A stretch of 64,000 bases of DNA from Ensifer sp. LC163 (GCF_001695855.1 NZ_MBSS01000001.1:661644-725643); one strand, 5' to 3'. Shown: positions 53,520 to 61,849, counted from the first letter of the stretch. Program-made: numbers and translations. Notes: generated from the sequence alone by a model not told the origin.

Positions 53520-54399
53520 ATGCCTGCTGTTTGCGGTTGGTGAGGTAGACGCCGGCAACGGCAATGACCGTACCGATGATCATCGGCAGCGTCAGCGCCT
53601 CGCCGAAGAACAGCCACGCCTGCACGGCCGCAAGCGGCGGCACGAGATAGATGAGCGAGGCCGCGCGCGATACCTGGCCCCGGCGGATGAGATAGAGCAG
53701 AAGCGCGATCGCGCCCATGGAAAGCCCCAGCACCGACCAGGCGAGCGCTGCGAAGATCTGCAGGTTCCAGGTGACGTGCAGGTTCTCCAGCATCAGGGCC
53801 AGCGGTACCGTGACGATCAGGGCACCGAGATATTGAAGCGCTGCGATGGTGCGAATGTCGCCGCTTTGCAGATGCCGCTTCTGATAGAGCGTGCCGTAGG
53901 TGACGGCGGCCATGCCGAGGACATTGATGATCACGGGCAAGAGATGGATCGGCGTTGCGCCGGTGTCGATCGAAAGTACCTTCGGCAGCACGGCAAGCGC
54001 GATGCCGAAGAAGCCGAGTACCAGCCCGAGTTTCTGCTGAACACTGAGCTTCTCGGCGATGACGACGGAGGCGGCCACAGCCGTCATCAACGGCTGCAGC
54101 CCGGCGATGATGCCCGAGATCGCGGCGGGCACGCCCTGCCCGATCGCCCACCACACGGCGCCGAGATAGAGCCCGTGCAAAAACATGCCCGAGATGACCG
54201 CATGGGCAGCAGCCGACCAGGACGTCGGCCATTTCGCCCCGGTCACAAGGCAGAAGCCCATGAAGAGCAGGATCGCCAGGCTGTAACGCAACACCAGAAA
54301 CGTCAGCGGATCGGCAAAGACAGCCGCATATTTGGCGACGACCCAGCCGGTCGACCAGAGCAGTACGAAGATGGCCGGAGCCAGGCGGGCGAGCGTCAT
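53518..54399 (-). CDS. EamA/DMT-family transporter
   Basis: This 293-residue membrane protein has ten hydrophobic segments in two EamA repeats: LARLAPAIFVLLWSTGWVVAKYAAVFADPLTFLVLRYSLAILLFMGF in the first, GALIVTVPLALMLENL and AASLIYLVPPLAAVQAWLFFGEALTLPMIIGTVIAVAGVYLTNRK in the second. Members export amino acids or other metabolites; the substrate is unknown here. It is convergent with the helicase gene. Confidence 0.88.
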   Translation of the reverse strand: MTLARLAPAIFVLLWSTGWVVAKYAAVFADPLTFLVLRYSLAILLFMGFCLVTGAKWPTSWSAAAHAVISGMFLHGLYLGAVWWAIGQGVPAAISGIIAGLQPLMTAVAASVVIAEKLSVQQKLGLVLGFFGIALAVLPKVLSIDTGATPIHLLPVIINVLGMAAVTYGTLYQKRHLQSGDIRTIAALQYLGALIVTVPLALMLENLHVTWNLQIFAALAWSVLGLSMGAIALLLYLIRRGQVSRAASLIYLVPPLAAVQAWLFFGEALTLPMIIGTVIAVAGVYLTNRKQQA

Positions 54400-54494
54400 T
54401 GACCTATCCGAACGGACAAAGGGAGGTCAGCCGCGATAGACGCGGGGGCGTTGATGGTCAAAGCAATTTTTCTGATAGTGACGATCAGCCACTC

Positions 54495-54597
54495 GCATAG
54501 TTCCTCAAATCGGGATCGATTTGAGGATAAAATTATGCAGCAATTTTAGAACGTTACAGCGTCCTTAGCGCGTCATGCTCGACGCGCGGCGCTGTAA
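54495..54597. repeat. RIME-like mosaic repeat, inverted orientation
   Basis: Relative to the 15481 copy this one is reversed: TTCCTCAAATCG / CGATTTGAGGATAAAATTATGCAG, the linker CAATTTTAGAACGTTACAGCG, then TCCTTAGCGCGTCA / TCGACGCGCGGCGCTGTA. Its right half forms the last 15 codons and stop of the GyrI-like gene. With the opposite copy at 55145 it brackets that gene. Confidence 0.85.
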
Positions 54598-55042
54598 TCG
54601 GAACCATCAGCCGTAGCGACGACAGCGAGAGTGAAACAAAGCCCGGCTCGTATTCCTCGCGATAGTGCAGCATGCTGGTGTCGACTACCATGCCCTCGGA
54701 CCCGATCCAGTCGAACATGCGCTGATAATGGGCGAAGACGTCACCATCGTCAGGGTGATGCATGGCGCTGACGAAGCGCATGGCCGGCAGGTCAACATAA
54801 CCGGGATGGCTGGTCGCTTCCGCCGTTTCGGAGACATAGCCGACGAGGTAGCGGAAGCCGTCCGGACGATCGTTCCAGGAAAGGCCGACGAGCGTCGGAT
54901 GGCCCTTCGGATGCAACCGCAGATGATGCTCCTGCATCGCTGCGATCAACCGGCGCACGGCGCCGTCCGCCGCCTCGACGAAGGTTCCCTCCCAGAAGGA
55001 GCCGGCAATCCGCTGCGCCGGCCTTTCGACGATTTCGAACAC
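54554..55042 (-). CDS. GyrI-like effector-binding domain protein
   Basis: This 162-residue protein starts at GTG 55042 with AGGAG eight bases upstream. It follows the pattern of the GyrI-like / AraC effector-binding domain: FEIVERPAQRIAGSFWEGTFVEAADGAVRRLIAAMQEHHLRLHPKGHPTLVGLSWNDRPDGFRYLVGYVSE and YVDLPAMRFVSAMHHPDDGDVFAHYQRMFDWI. Such domains bind small molecules. The final stretch ITAPRVEHDALRTL and the stop codon are coded by the RIME-like repeat, so the natural C-terminus has been replaced or extended by the element. Confidence 0.8.
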   Translation of the reverse strand: MFEIVERPAQRIAGSFWEGTFVEAADGAVRRLIAAMQEHHLRLHPKGHPTLVGLSWNDRPDGFRYLVGYVSETAEATSHPGYVDLPAMRFVSAMHHPDDGDVFAHYQRMFDWIGSEGMVVDTSMLHYREEYEPGFVSLSLSSLRLMVPITAPRVEHDALRTL

Positions 55043-55144
55043 GATGTCATCTCCTCACAGGAAAGATGCCGGTCCAGCCTCCTGGACCGTGGCGTGCATT
55101 GATAACGCGGCCGCCCCGGATGGCGATCGCCTACGGCGCCCGAC

Positions 55145-55249
55145 TACAGCGCCGCGCGTCTATTTAGACGCGCAAAGGTCGCTGTAACACTTTGAGTTGC
55201 TGCATAATTTTGTCCTTAAATCGATTCCGATTTAAGGAATTATGCAGTA
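55145..55249. repeat. RIME-like mosaic repeat
   Basis: TACAGCGCCGCGCGTC / GACGCGCAAAGGTCGCTGTA forms the first palindrome, AACACTTTGAGTTGCTGCATAATTTTG the linker, and CCTTAAATCGATTCC / GATTTAAGG the second, ending ATTATGCAGTA. It has the same orientation as the copies at 9167 and 15481. Its right end encodes the last residues and stop of the LysR gene read on the minus strand. Confidence 0.85.
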
Positions 55250-56116
55250 GAGCAGATCGACGAAGGCCCGCGCCGCGCGGCTGAACTGGCGATCGCGATG
55301 CGTCAACAGCTCAAAGCTACGCTCGGCAAGCTCGAACGGCAATTCCAAGAGCCGGCCACTGTCGACGAAGGGCTGGGCGGCAAGCCTGGAAACGGCGGTG
55401 ATGAAGGGACCACTCTCGACGGCCGTCAGCACCGCCTCGTTCGACGGTAATTCGAGCTCGACCTTCAGCTGACCGATATCCGCACCCTGCGCCCGCATCG
55501 ATTGCAGGAACATGGCGCGCGTGCCCGATCCTTCTTCGCGCAGCACCCAGCGCGCGGCAAGCAGCGCCTCGAGATCGACTGGCCTGCCGGCAAGGACGTG
55601 GCGGGGTGGCGCATAGATGGCAATCCGGTCGACCGCCACGCTGCGATGGTCGAGCTTCTCAGCGTCGACCCTGCCCTCGACGAAGCCGAGCTGCGCTGTT
55701 CCCTCCTCGACCGCCTCGGCAACGACAGCCGTGTTGCGCACAGTCAGCTTCACATCGATATGCGGATAATCATGGGTGAAGCGGGCGAGACGGGCCGGCA
55801 GCCAGTAGCTTGCGACCGTCTGGCTTGCGGCGATCGCAAGCGTCCCGCGGCGCAGATCGGACAGATCGCTGAGGCAGGCGGTTGCCGCCATGGCCCGCGC
55901 GAGAACGGCTTTCGCCTCCGGCAGAAAAGCTGTTCCAGCCTCCGTCAGCGCCAATCCACGGCCGACCCGATCGAACAACCTGACGTCGTGTTGCGTCTCA
56001 AGCGCGGCGATCGCCGCACTGGCGGCAGACTGCGTGACGTTCATCGCCTCGGCCGCGCGCGTCATATGCAGACGCTCCGCGACAGCTACAAAAATGCGAA
56101 GTTGGTCGAGTGTCAT
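55232..56116 (-). CDS. LysR family regulator (YeiE-like), C-terminus formed by a repeat
   Basis: This 294-residue regulator has the N-terminal winged helix TLDQLRIFVAVAERLHMTRAAEAMNVTQSAASAAIAALETQHDVRLFDRVGRGLALTEAGTAFL and an effector domain (GTLAIAASQTVASYWLPARLARFTHDYPHIDVKLTVRNTAVVAEAVEEG) of the CysB/CbbR/YeiE type. It is divergent from a YeiH-like exporter gene, the usual pairing. The last residues YCIIP and the TAA stop are read from the repeat at 55145-55249, after the normal family end at VDLL. The insertion therefore appears to have clipped the gene's end without destroying it. Confidence 0.9.
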   Translation of the reverse strand: MTLDQLRIFVAVAERLHMTRAAEAMNVTQSAASAAIAALETQHDVRLFDRVGRGLALTEAGTAFLPEAKAVLARAMAATACLSDLSDLRRGTLAIAASQTVASYWLPARLARFTHDYPHIDVKLTVRNTAVVAEAVEEGTAQLGFVEGRVDAEKLDHRSVAVDRIAIYAPPRHVLAGRPVDLEALLAARWVLREEGSGTRAMFLQSMRAQGADIGQLKVELELPSNEAVLTAVESGPFITAVSRLAAQPFVDSGRLLELPFELAERSFELLTHRDRQFSRAARAFVDLLYCIIP

Positions 56117-56142
56117 AGAAAATCAATCGCAAAAACCGATCA

Positions 56143-56159
56143 GATTGACAAGAACAATC
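56143..56159. promoter_or_regulatory. Putative LysR-type operator between the regulator and the exporter gene
   Basis: GATTG (56143-56147) and CAATC (56155-56159) flank seven bases, giving a dyad with the T-N11-A core expected of LysR-family sites. It is about midway in the 80-bp divergent gap. Two further ATCAATCG sequences lie at 56122 and near 56175. Confidence 0.5.
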
Positions 56160-56196
56160 CGTTAGACAGATTTATCAATCGGACTAGGTTGCGGCC

Positions 56197-57285
56197 ATGT
56201 CCAGATCGCATTCCCCATCGACCACCCCCGCATCCACGTTCATTTCCCGCATAGCGCGCATCGCGCCGGGCTTGATCCTCTGTTGCCTCATAGCACTCGC
56301 CGCCTTCGGCCTTGAACGGGTCGAGGCAAGTTGGACCGGTCGGCCATGGCTGGAAGCGCTGGTTATCGCCATCCTTCTCGGCGCCTTTCTGCGCACCTTC
56401 TGGACGCCCGGCGATCGCTGGATGGCCGGCATCCGCTTTTCCTCCAAGCTGCTGCTGGAGGCGGCGATCGTCCTGATCGGTGCGACCCTCAGCTTCAAGG
56501 CGATCCTGGCAAGCGGTCCGGTGCTGCTCGCCACCATCGTCGGCATCGTCTTTCTGTCGATCGTTTCCGGCTATCTCATTGCCCGGCTGCTTGGCCTGCC
56601 CAAGCGAATGGCGACGCTGATCGCCTGCGGCAACGCCATCTGCGGCAATTCGGCGATCGCCGCCGTCGCGCCGGCAATCGGCGCCGAGGGCGATGAAGTC
56701 GCCGCCGCCATTTCGTTCACCGCGATCCTCGGCATTGCCGTGGTCCTGTCCCTGCCGCTGATCGGCGGTTGGTTCGGCATGTCGCCCTATGGCTTCGGCG
56801 TGCTGGCCGGCATGACCGTCTATGCGGTGCCGCAAGTGCTGGCGGCGACCGCTCCGTTCAGCGTGCTGTCCGTGCAGGTCGGCACGCTGGTCAAGCTCGT
56901 GCGCGTACTGATGCTTGGCCCGGTCGTGCTGTGCTTCTCGATCATCAACCGCGAGGGCGAAGCGCATCCGCTGGCGCCAAGCCTGCCTGTCGGCAATCGC
57001 CGTCCCCGCCTCGCCACGTTTGGACATTTCGTCCCGTGGTTCATTCTCGGCTTCCTCGCCGTCGCGGTGGCCCGCAACAGCGGAATGATCCCTGACGCGG
57101 CCGCCACTGGCGCTGCGCACCTCGCCACGTGGCTCACCGTCATCGCCATGGCGGCACTCGGCCTTGAAGTCGACATCCGCAAGCTCGCCGACGCCGGCCC
57201 GCGCGCCAGTGCCGCCGCGATGCTCTCGCTGCTGGTTCTGGCTGGCCTGGCAGCTGCAGCGATCATCGTTTTCGGTCTCGGCTAA
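56197..57285 (+). CDS. YeiH-family putative sulfate exporter
   Basis: This 362-residue membrane protein has about ten hydrophobic segments and UPF0324/YeiH (PF03601) motifs: WLEALVIAILLGAFLRTFW, GIRFSSKLLLEAAIVLIGATLSF, GLPKRMATLIACGNAICGNSAIAAVAPAIGA (the conserved CGNAICGNSAIAA) and PWFILGFLAVAVARNSGMIP. The family is linked to sulfonate or sulfite metabolism and sulfate efflux. The divergent LysR gene is the probable regulator. Confidence 0.9.
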   Translation: MSRSHSPSTTPASTFISRIARIAPGLILCCLIALAAFGLERVEASWTGRPWLEALVIAILLGAFLRTFWTPGDRWMAGIRFSSKLLLEAAIVLIGATLSFKAILASGPVLLATIVGIVFLSIVSGYLIARLLGLPKRMATLIACGNAICGNSAIAAVAPAIGAEGDEVAAAISFTAILGIAVVLSLPLIGGWFGMSPYGFGVLAGMTVYAVPQVLAATAPFSVLSVQVGTLVKLVRVLMLGPVVLCFSIINREGEAHPLAPSLPVGNRRPRLATFGHFVPWFILGFLAVAVARNSGMIPDAAATGAAHLATWLTVIAMAALGLEVDIRKLADAGPRASAAAMLSLLVLAGLAAAAIIVFGLG

Positions 57286-57505
57286 CTTCCCGGTCGCGCC
57301 CAAATTTCAAGCATTTGCTTATTTTCTAAGACGCCGAGGTCGGGGCGCATCCAGCCGCGGACCGCCACCGCCCCATTGTTGGGCATCTCATTGCCCGGAA
57401 GAGCCGGGATAACGCGCCAGAACTTTCTTGTCCCGCGACTGTGCACGCTTCTTGCATTGCAACCGGCGTTGTACTCAAATGGTCAAAAATAAGGGGATCA
57501 CGCCT

Positions 57506-58915
57506 TTGGCATTTGACGAAATGATGAATGCGGACAGCAGTCCGCGCCAGCCATATTCGACCTATCATGAATGGTATGCCAGCCAGGACAGAAATCGGCT
57601 CATAGCGAAATCGAAGGACGCCGAGAACATCTTCCGGAAAACCGGCATCACCTTCGCGGTCTACGGACACGCAGACTCCTCCGAAAAGCTCATCCCCTTC
57701 GACCTCATCCCCCGCATCATTTCCGGCCGCGAATGGCGCAAGCTCGCCCAGGGCATCGAACAGCGGGTTATCGCCCTTAACGCCTTCCTCGACGACATCT
57801 ACCACAAGCAGGAGATCATCCGCGCCGGACGCGTGCCGCGCGAGCTGATCGAGAAGAACGTGGCGTTCCTGCCGCAGATGATCGGCTTCCGGCCGCCGGG
57901 CGGCGTCTACACCCATATCGTCGGCACCGACATCGTGCGCACCGGCGAAGATCAGTTCTACGTGCTCGAGGACAATGCCCGCACGCCGTCCGGCGTCAGC
58001 TACATGCTGGAAAACCGCGAAACGATGATGCAGATGTTCCCCGAACTCTTCCATCAGAACCGCGTGCGCCCGGTCGAGAACTATCCCTACCTCCTGCGCC
58101 AGAGCCTGGCGTCGCTGGCGCCCCCCGGCTGCAGCGGCAAGCCGCGCGTCGCCGTTCTCACCCCCGGCATCTACAACTCCGCCTATTACGAACATGCCTT
58201 CCTCGCCGACATGATGGGCGTCGAACTGGTCGAGGGATCGGACCTGCGCGTCATCGACGGCAAGGTGAAGATGCGCACCACGCGCGGCTATGAGGCGATT
58301 GACGTGCTCTATCGCCGCGTCGACGACGACTTCCTCGACCCCCTCACCTTCCGTCCGGATTCCGCCCTTGGCATCCCCGGCATCATGGACGTCTACCGCG
58401 CCGGCAACATCACGATCGCCAATGCGCCGGGCACCGGCATTTCCGACGACAAGGCGATCTACTCCTATATGCCGGAGATCGTCGAGTTCTATACCGGCCG
58501 CAAACCGCTGCTCGAAAACGTGCCGACCTGGCGCTGTTCCGAGCCGCAGAGCCTGAAATACGTGCTCGAACACCTGGAAGAGCTGGTGGTCAAGGAGGTG
58601 CATGGGTCCGGCGGCTACGGCATGCTGGTCGGCCCGACCGCCAGCAAGAAGGAGCGCGCCGTCTTTGCCGAAAAACTGAAGGCCCGCCCAACCAACTACA
58701 TCGCCCAGCCGACGCTGTCGCTGTCGACCGTGCCCATCCTCGTCAACAAGGGCATCGCGCCCCGGCATGTGGATCTTCGTCCCTATGTCCTTGTCTCCGA
58801 CAAGGTGCAGATCATTCCCGGCGGCCTGACGCGCGTCGCCCTCAAGGCTGGTTCGCTTGTCGTGAACTCCAGCCAGGGCGGCGGGACCAAAGACACCTGG
58901 GTGCTGGAGGACTGA
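57506..58915 (+). CDS. Circularly permuted type-2 ATP-grasp protein
   Basis: This protein of about 469 residues is of the COG2308 family: AYSTYHEWYASQD-like start (PYSTYHEWYASQDRNRL), FRKTGITFAVYGHADSSEKLIPFDLIPRIISGREW, FYVLEDNARTPSGVSYMLENR, VEGSDLRVIDGKVKMRTTRGYEAIDVLYRRVDDDFLDPLTFRPDSALGIPGIMDVYRAGNITIANAPGTGISDDKAIYSYMPEIVEFY and VVKEVHGSGGYGMLVGP. TTG 57506 is preferred because AGGGG lies nine bases upstream; ATG 57479 is in frame. It is predicted to form amide bonds using ATP. It leads an operon with an alpha-E protein (4-bp gap) and a transglutaminase-like protein. Confidence 0.9.
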   Translation: MAFDEMMNADSSPRQPYSTYHEWYASQDRNRLIAKSKDAENIFRKTGITFAVYGHADSSEKLIPFDLIPRIISGREWRKLAQGIEQRVIALNAFLDDIYHKQEIIRAGRVPRELIEKNVAFLPQMIGFRPPGGVYTHIVGTDIVRTGEDQFYVLEDNARTPSGVSYMLENRETMMQMFPELFHQNRVRPVENYPYLLRQSLASLAPPGCSGKPRVAVLTPGIYNSAYYEHAFLADMMGVELVEGSDLRVIDGKVKMRTTRGYEAIDVLYRRVDDDFLDPLTFRPDSALGIPGIMDVYRAGNITIANAPGTGISDDKAIYSYMPEIVEFYTGRKPLLENVPTWRCSEPQSLKYVLEHLEELVVKEVHGSGGYGMLVGPTASKKERAVFAEKLKARPTNYIAQPTLSLSTVPILVNKGIAPRHVDLRPYVLVSDKVQIIPGGLTRVALKAGSLVVNSSQGGGTKDTWVLED

Positions 58916-58919
58916 GACC

Positions 58920-59858
58920 ATGTTGGGAAGAACTGCAAACGGTCTCTACTGGATGTTCCGCTATATCGAGCGCGCCGAAAACAGCGCCCGGCTGATCGAT
59001 GCCGGCCTGCGCATGGCGCTGACCCGCAGCGAGGCGACGGAGGGCGACTGGGACGGCGTGCTGCAAAGCGCCGGCGTGCGCGAACTCTACGACGAAGTGC
59101 ACGACACGTTGACGAGCATCGACGCCATCGACTTCCTGTTGCGCGACCGCGCCAATCCGTCGAGCGTGATGTCCTGCATCGAGGCGGGCCGCCACAACGC
59201 CCGCATGGTGCGGACGGCGCTGACGCGCGAGACCTGGGAAGCGACCAACGAATGCTACCTTGAGATGAAGGCGATCCTTGCGAAGAAGGCGCGTCCGACC
59301 GACATGCCGGAGATCATCGACACGATCAAGCGGCGCGCCGGTCTCATCCGCGGCGCCTTCCACGGCACGATGCTCAGGAACGAGATCTTCAACTTCTCGC
59401 GCATCGGCACCTTCATCGAGCGCGCCGACAACACCGCGCGCATCCTCGACGTCAAGTATTACGTGCTGCTGCCGGCGGTCGCCGCAGTCGGCTCGTCGAT
59501 GGACAATGTCCAGTGGGAATCGATCCTGCGCTCGGTTTCGGCGCACCGCGCCTATGGCTGGGTCTATGATGCCGAACTGAAGCCGGCGAATATCGCCGAT
59601 TTCCTGATCTCCAACGGTCGCATGCCGCGATCGCTTGCCTATTGCTATGAAAAGATCGCCAGCAACCTCGGCTATCTCGAGCGGGAATACGGTGAGCGCC
59701 ACGAGGCGCATGAAACGGCGGAACGCACGCTGGCCGCGCTGCGCAGCCTCTCGATCACCGACATCATGGACCAGGGCCTGCACGAATATCTCGAGGATTT
59801 CATCAGCCAGAACAACCGTCTGGGACAGGAAATCTCCGACGGCTATCGCTTCAACTGA
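58920..59858 (+). CDS. Alpha-E domain protein
   Basis: This 312-residue all-helical protein is of the COG2307 (alpha-E) family: MLGRTANGLYWMFRYIERAENSARLIDAGLRMAL at the start, then FLLRDRANPSSVMSCIEAGRHNARMVRTALTRETWEATNECY and GTFIERADNTARILDVKYYVLLPAV. The repeated Y-ERAEN-ARL motif, seen at residues ~12-27 and again near 160-175, is the family hallmark. It follows the ATP-grasp gene by four bases, always a close partner, and is followed after 16 bp by the transglutaminase gene. Its biochemical role is unknown; it may present or bind the peptide handled by its partners. Confidence 0.92.
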   Translation: MLGRTANGLYWMFRYIERAENSARLIDAGLRMALTRSEATEGDWDGVLQSAGVRELYDEVHDTLTSIDAIDFLLRDRANPSSVMSCIEAGRHNARMVRTALTRETWEATNECYLEMKAILAKKARPTDMPEIIDTIKRRAGLIRGAFHGTMLRNEIFNFSRIGTFIERADNTARILDVKYYVLLPAVAAVGSSMDNVQWESILRSVSAHRAYGWVYDAELKPANIADFLISNGRMPRSLAYCYEKIASNLGYLEREYGERHEAHETAERTLAALRSLSITDIMDQGLHEYLEDFISQNNRLGQEISDGYRFN

Positions 59859-59874
59859 GTTTCGGGAGGACAAC

Positions 59875-60702
59875 ATGCACCTGAAAATCAGCCATACGAC
59901 CGAATATCACTATGACGAGCCGGTGCAGTATGCGCTGCAGCGGCTGCGCCTGACGCCGATCACCGGGGTCGGCCAGACTGTGCTTGGCTGGCAGACGCTC
60001 GTCGACGGCGCGGCGATCGAGGTGAGCTACGACGATCACTTCGGCAACCGCGTCCATCTCGTCAGCGTCGACGGCGACCAGCAGGCGATCCGCATCACCG
60101 CGAGCGGCGAGGTCCACACCGAGGATCGCGCCGGCGTCTTCGGGCCGCACCAGTCCTACGTGCCGCTGTGGCTCTATGCCCGCGAAACGCCGCTGACCAA
60201 GGCCGGCAAGCTGATCCGCGATCTGGCGAAATCGGCCGAGGGCGAGACCGATCTGGCCCGCATGCATGCGTTGATGGCGATGATCCATGATGCGGTGGAA
60301 TACAAGGCCGGCGAAACCCACGCGGAGACGGCGGCCGAGGATGCGCTGGAGAGCGGCCATGGCGTCTGCCAGGACCATGCCCATATCATGATCTCGGCAG
60401 CTCGCTCGCTCGACATGCCGGCACGCTACATCTCGGGCTACCTGATGATGGAGGGGCAACCGGAGCAGACAGCAAGCCACGCCTGGGCCGAGGTGCATCT
60501 GCCCGGCCTCGGCTGGGTCGGCTTCGATGCCGCCAACAAGATTTGCCCGGACGACCGCTATGTACGGATCGCGTCCGGCCTCTGCTACCGCGATGCCGCC
60601 CCGATATCCGGCCTGATCCACGGTGAAGCCAACGAGACGTTGAAGGTATCGGTGACCGTCGAGCAGCAGGCGCAGAACCAGAGCCAGACGCAAAGTCAGT
60701 AG
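59875..60702 (+). CDS. Transglutaminase-like cysteine protease
   Basis: This 275-residue protein has the bacterial transglutaminase-like N-terminal beta domain (LKISHTTEYHYDEPVQYALQRLRLTPITGVGQTVLGW) and the papain-like core with Cys in GHGVCQDHAHIMISAARSLDMPARYISGYL, His in ASHAWAEVHLPGLGWVGFDAANK, and Asp in GFDAAN. GGGAGG precedes ATG 59875. In this conserved trio it is thought to cleave or rearrange the amide product of the ATP-grasp enzyme. A proteasome-related Anbu peptidase that often completes the cluster is not found in the next 3 kb. The C-terminus is glutamine/serine-rich. Confidence 0.92.
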   Translation: MHLKISHTTEYHYDEPVQYALQRLRLTPITGVGQTVLGWQTLVDGAAIEVSYDDHFGNRVHLVSVDGDQQAIRITASGEVHTEDRAGVFGPHQSYVPLWLYARETPLTKAGKLIRDLAKSAEGETDLARMHALMAMIHDAVEYKAGETHAETAAEDALESGHGVCQDHAHIMISAARSLDMPARYISGYLMMEGQPEQTASHAWAEVHLPGLGWVGFDAANKICPDDRYVRIASGLCYRDAAPISGLIHGEANETLKVSVTVEQQAQNQSQTQSQ

Positions 60703-60766
60703 GATGTCCTGCCGCCAGCCAAAGCCCTCGTCGCCGGTTGGGGCTGCGGCTGCACGGCGTTGTGGC

Positions 60767-61141
60767 CTACGACACTGAAGACCTTACCAACGGTCCGAAA
60801 AAGCCGATGATACGTGTTATTCGCTCCTGGCGGGGGTCGAGGAACGCTATGTCCAAGCCCTCGGGGAAGGATGATCCATCAGGCATCACAAACTTCCACG
60901 CGAAGCGTGCGATCCCATGATGAACATCGACGTCGCTTGTCCGTATGATGCGTGCACCGGGATGCTTGGCCTGAATTCCTGCGATATGTGCGAGCAATTC
61001 TTCCGCGCCGACAGCATGAACTGTTGGATCAGTGTACGTTACGCCATCGCTCCAGATCGGCAACAGCAACGCCCGCCGCTGCTGGCTGTCCTCCTTCGAC
61101 CAGGCAGCACAATACGAATCGATGAGATGCGTTAAAGACAT
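60767..61141 (-). CDS. NTF2/SnoaL-like small protein
   Basis: This 124-residue protein has the cone-shaped NTF2-like fold pattern: LTHLIDSYCAAWSKEDSQQRRALLLPIWSDGVTYTDPTVHAVGAEELLAHIAGIQAKHPGARIIRTSDVDVHHGIARFAWKFVMPDG and GLDIAFLDPRQERITRIIGFFGP. Proteins of this type are hydrolases, isomerases or stress-linked binding proteins. ATG 61141 has AGGAG nine bases upstream. It sits directly downstream of the remains of a reductase gene and was probably co-transcribed with it, divergent from an HxlR regulator. Confidence 0.82.
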   Translation of the reverse strand: MSLTHLIDSYCAAWSKEDSQQRRALLLPIWSDGVTYTDPTVHAVGAEELLAHIAGIQAKHPGARIIRTSDVDVHHGIARFAWKFVMPDGSSFPEGLDIAFLDPRQERITRIIGFFGPLVRSSVS

Positions 61142-61401
61142 TCCATTCCGCTCCTGTAGATCATTGGTCTGACTCGCCCCGTGCTCGAACAACCGGGCCC
61201 GGGCGCATCCTCCTTCTCATGCCGCAAACAGCTGACAGCCATACGGTCAGCTGCTGCGACGGTCGCGCCGGCAGCAGCCGACGGCCTGGTCTTTTCTGTT
61301 GTCTTGTTCCGGATCGACGTGCGGTCTCCAGCCTGAATCAGTGCGAAGGCGAGTGCCGCTCCCATACGCCCGGTTCCCAAAACACGGATTGCAGGCTTCA
61401 A
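61132..61401 (-). pseudogene. Remnant of an NAD(P)-binding reductase (6-PGDH/imine-reductase type)
   Basis: From about 61401 (TTG) to 61246 the minus strand encodes LKPAIRVLGTGRMGAALAFALIQAGDRTSIRNKTTEKTRPSAAAGATVAAAD, a typical first 52 residues of a Rossmann-fold reductase that normally runs to about 290 residues. After that the similarity stops and the frame runs through unrelated sequence to 61132, into the NTF2-like gene. No full-length start codon with ribosome site is evident. The gene has lost most of its length through deletion, leaving its regulator and small neighbour. Confidence 0.6.
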
Positions 61402-61504
61402 TCCGACACTCCATATTGAGCCGCGCAATGCTCGGCACGCTTGCCGTTGGAGGAAACCTACGATGTGGACGGTGTGACACCAATACGCACGGAGCCGTAA
61501 GTGG

Positions 61505-61518
61505 TTACCCGCCGGTAA
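61505..61518. promoter_or_regulatory. Short dyad before the HxlR gene
   Basis: TTACC and GGTAA flank CGCC immediately upstream of the HxlR-type start codon, a position fitting autoregulation of a dimeric repressor. The arms are short, so chance is not excluded. Confidence 0.3.
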
Positions 61519-61519
61519 G

Positions 61520-61849
61520 GTGACTGGGGTGGACAAGCCTGCGGACAATGGCTTTTCGACAGCCATGAAGATGGTCGCGGGTAAGTGGAAGAAAAATATC
61601 CTTTGCGAGCTCGGCGTAGCACCCCGCAGGTTTGGCCGGCTGCGACAGTCGATTCCGGCGGTCAGTGAAAAGGTGCTGACGCAGCAATTGCGCGAGCTGG
61701 AGGCCGACGGGCTTGTGAACCGAAAAGTCTATCCGGGATCCCAGACCAAGGTCGTCTATTCGTTGACGGAAAGCGGAGCAGCGCTCAACGCTGGAGCAGT
61801 GGGGCTGTGCCGTTGGGCTGAGCAATTCCCAGCCCGTGCCGAGGCTTAA
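61520..61849 (+). CDS. HxlR family regulator
   Basis: This winged-helix protein of about 109 residues is of the HxlR type: AMKMVAGKWKKNILCELGVAPRRFGRLRQSIPAVSEKVLTQQLRELEADGLVNRKVYPGSQTKVVYSLTESGAAL (residues 15-90). The start is GTG at 61520 or 61529. The N-terminal cysteine used by some redox-sensing members is absent, though one Cys lies at residue ~29. It is divergent from the decayed reductase gene, a common pairing for this family, so it may now lack its main target. Confidence 0.87.
   Translation: MTGVDKPADNGFSTAMKMVAGKWKKNILCELGVAPRRFGRLRQSIPAVSEKVLTQQLRELEADGLVNRKVYPGSQTKVVYSLTESGAALNAGAVGLCRWAEQFPARAEA

Noticed and set aside
51521..54232. 903-codon minus-strand frame opposite the helicase gene
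   Set aside because: It runs antisense through the helicase, whose motifs are complete, and overlaps the EamA gene in another frame. Its content is Ala/Arg/Leu-rich and without domains.
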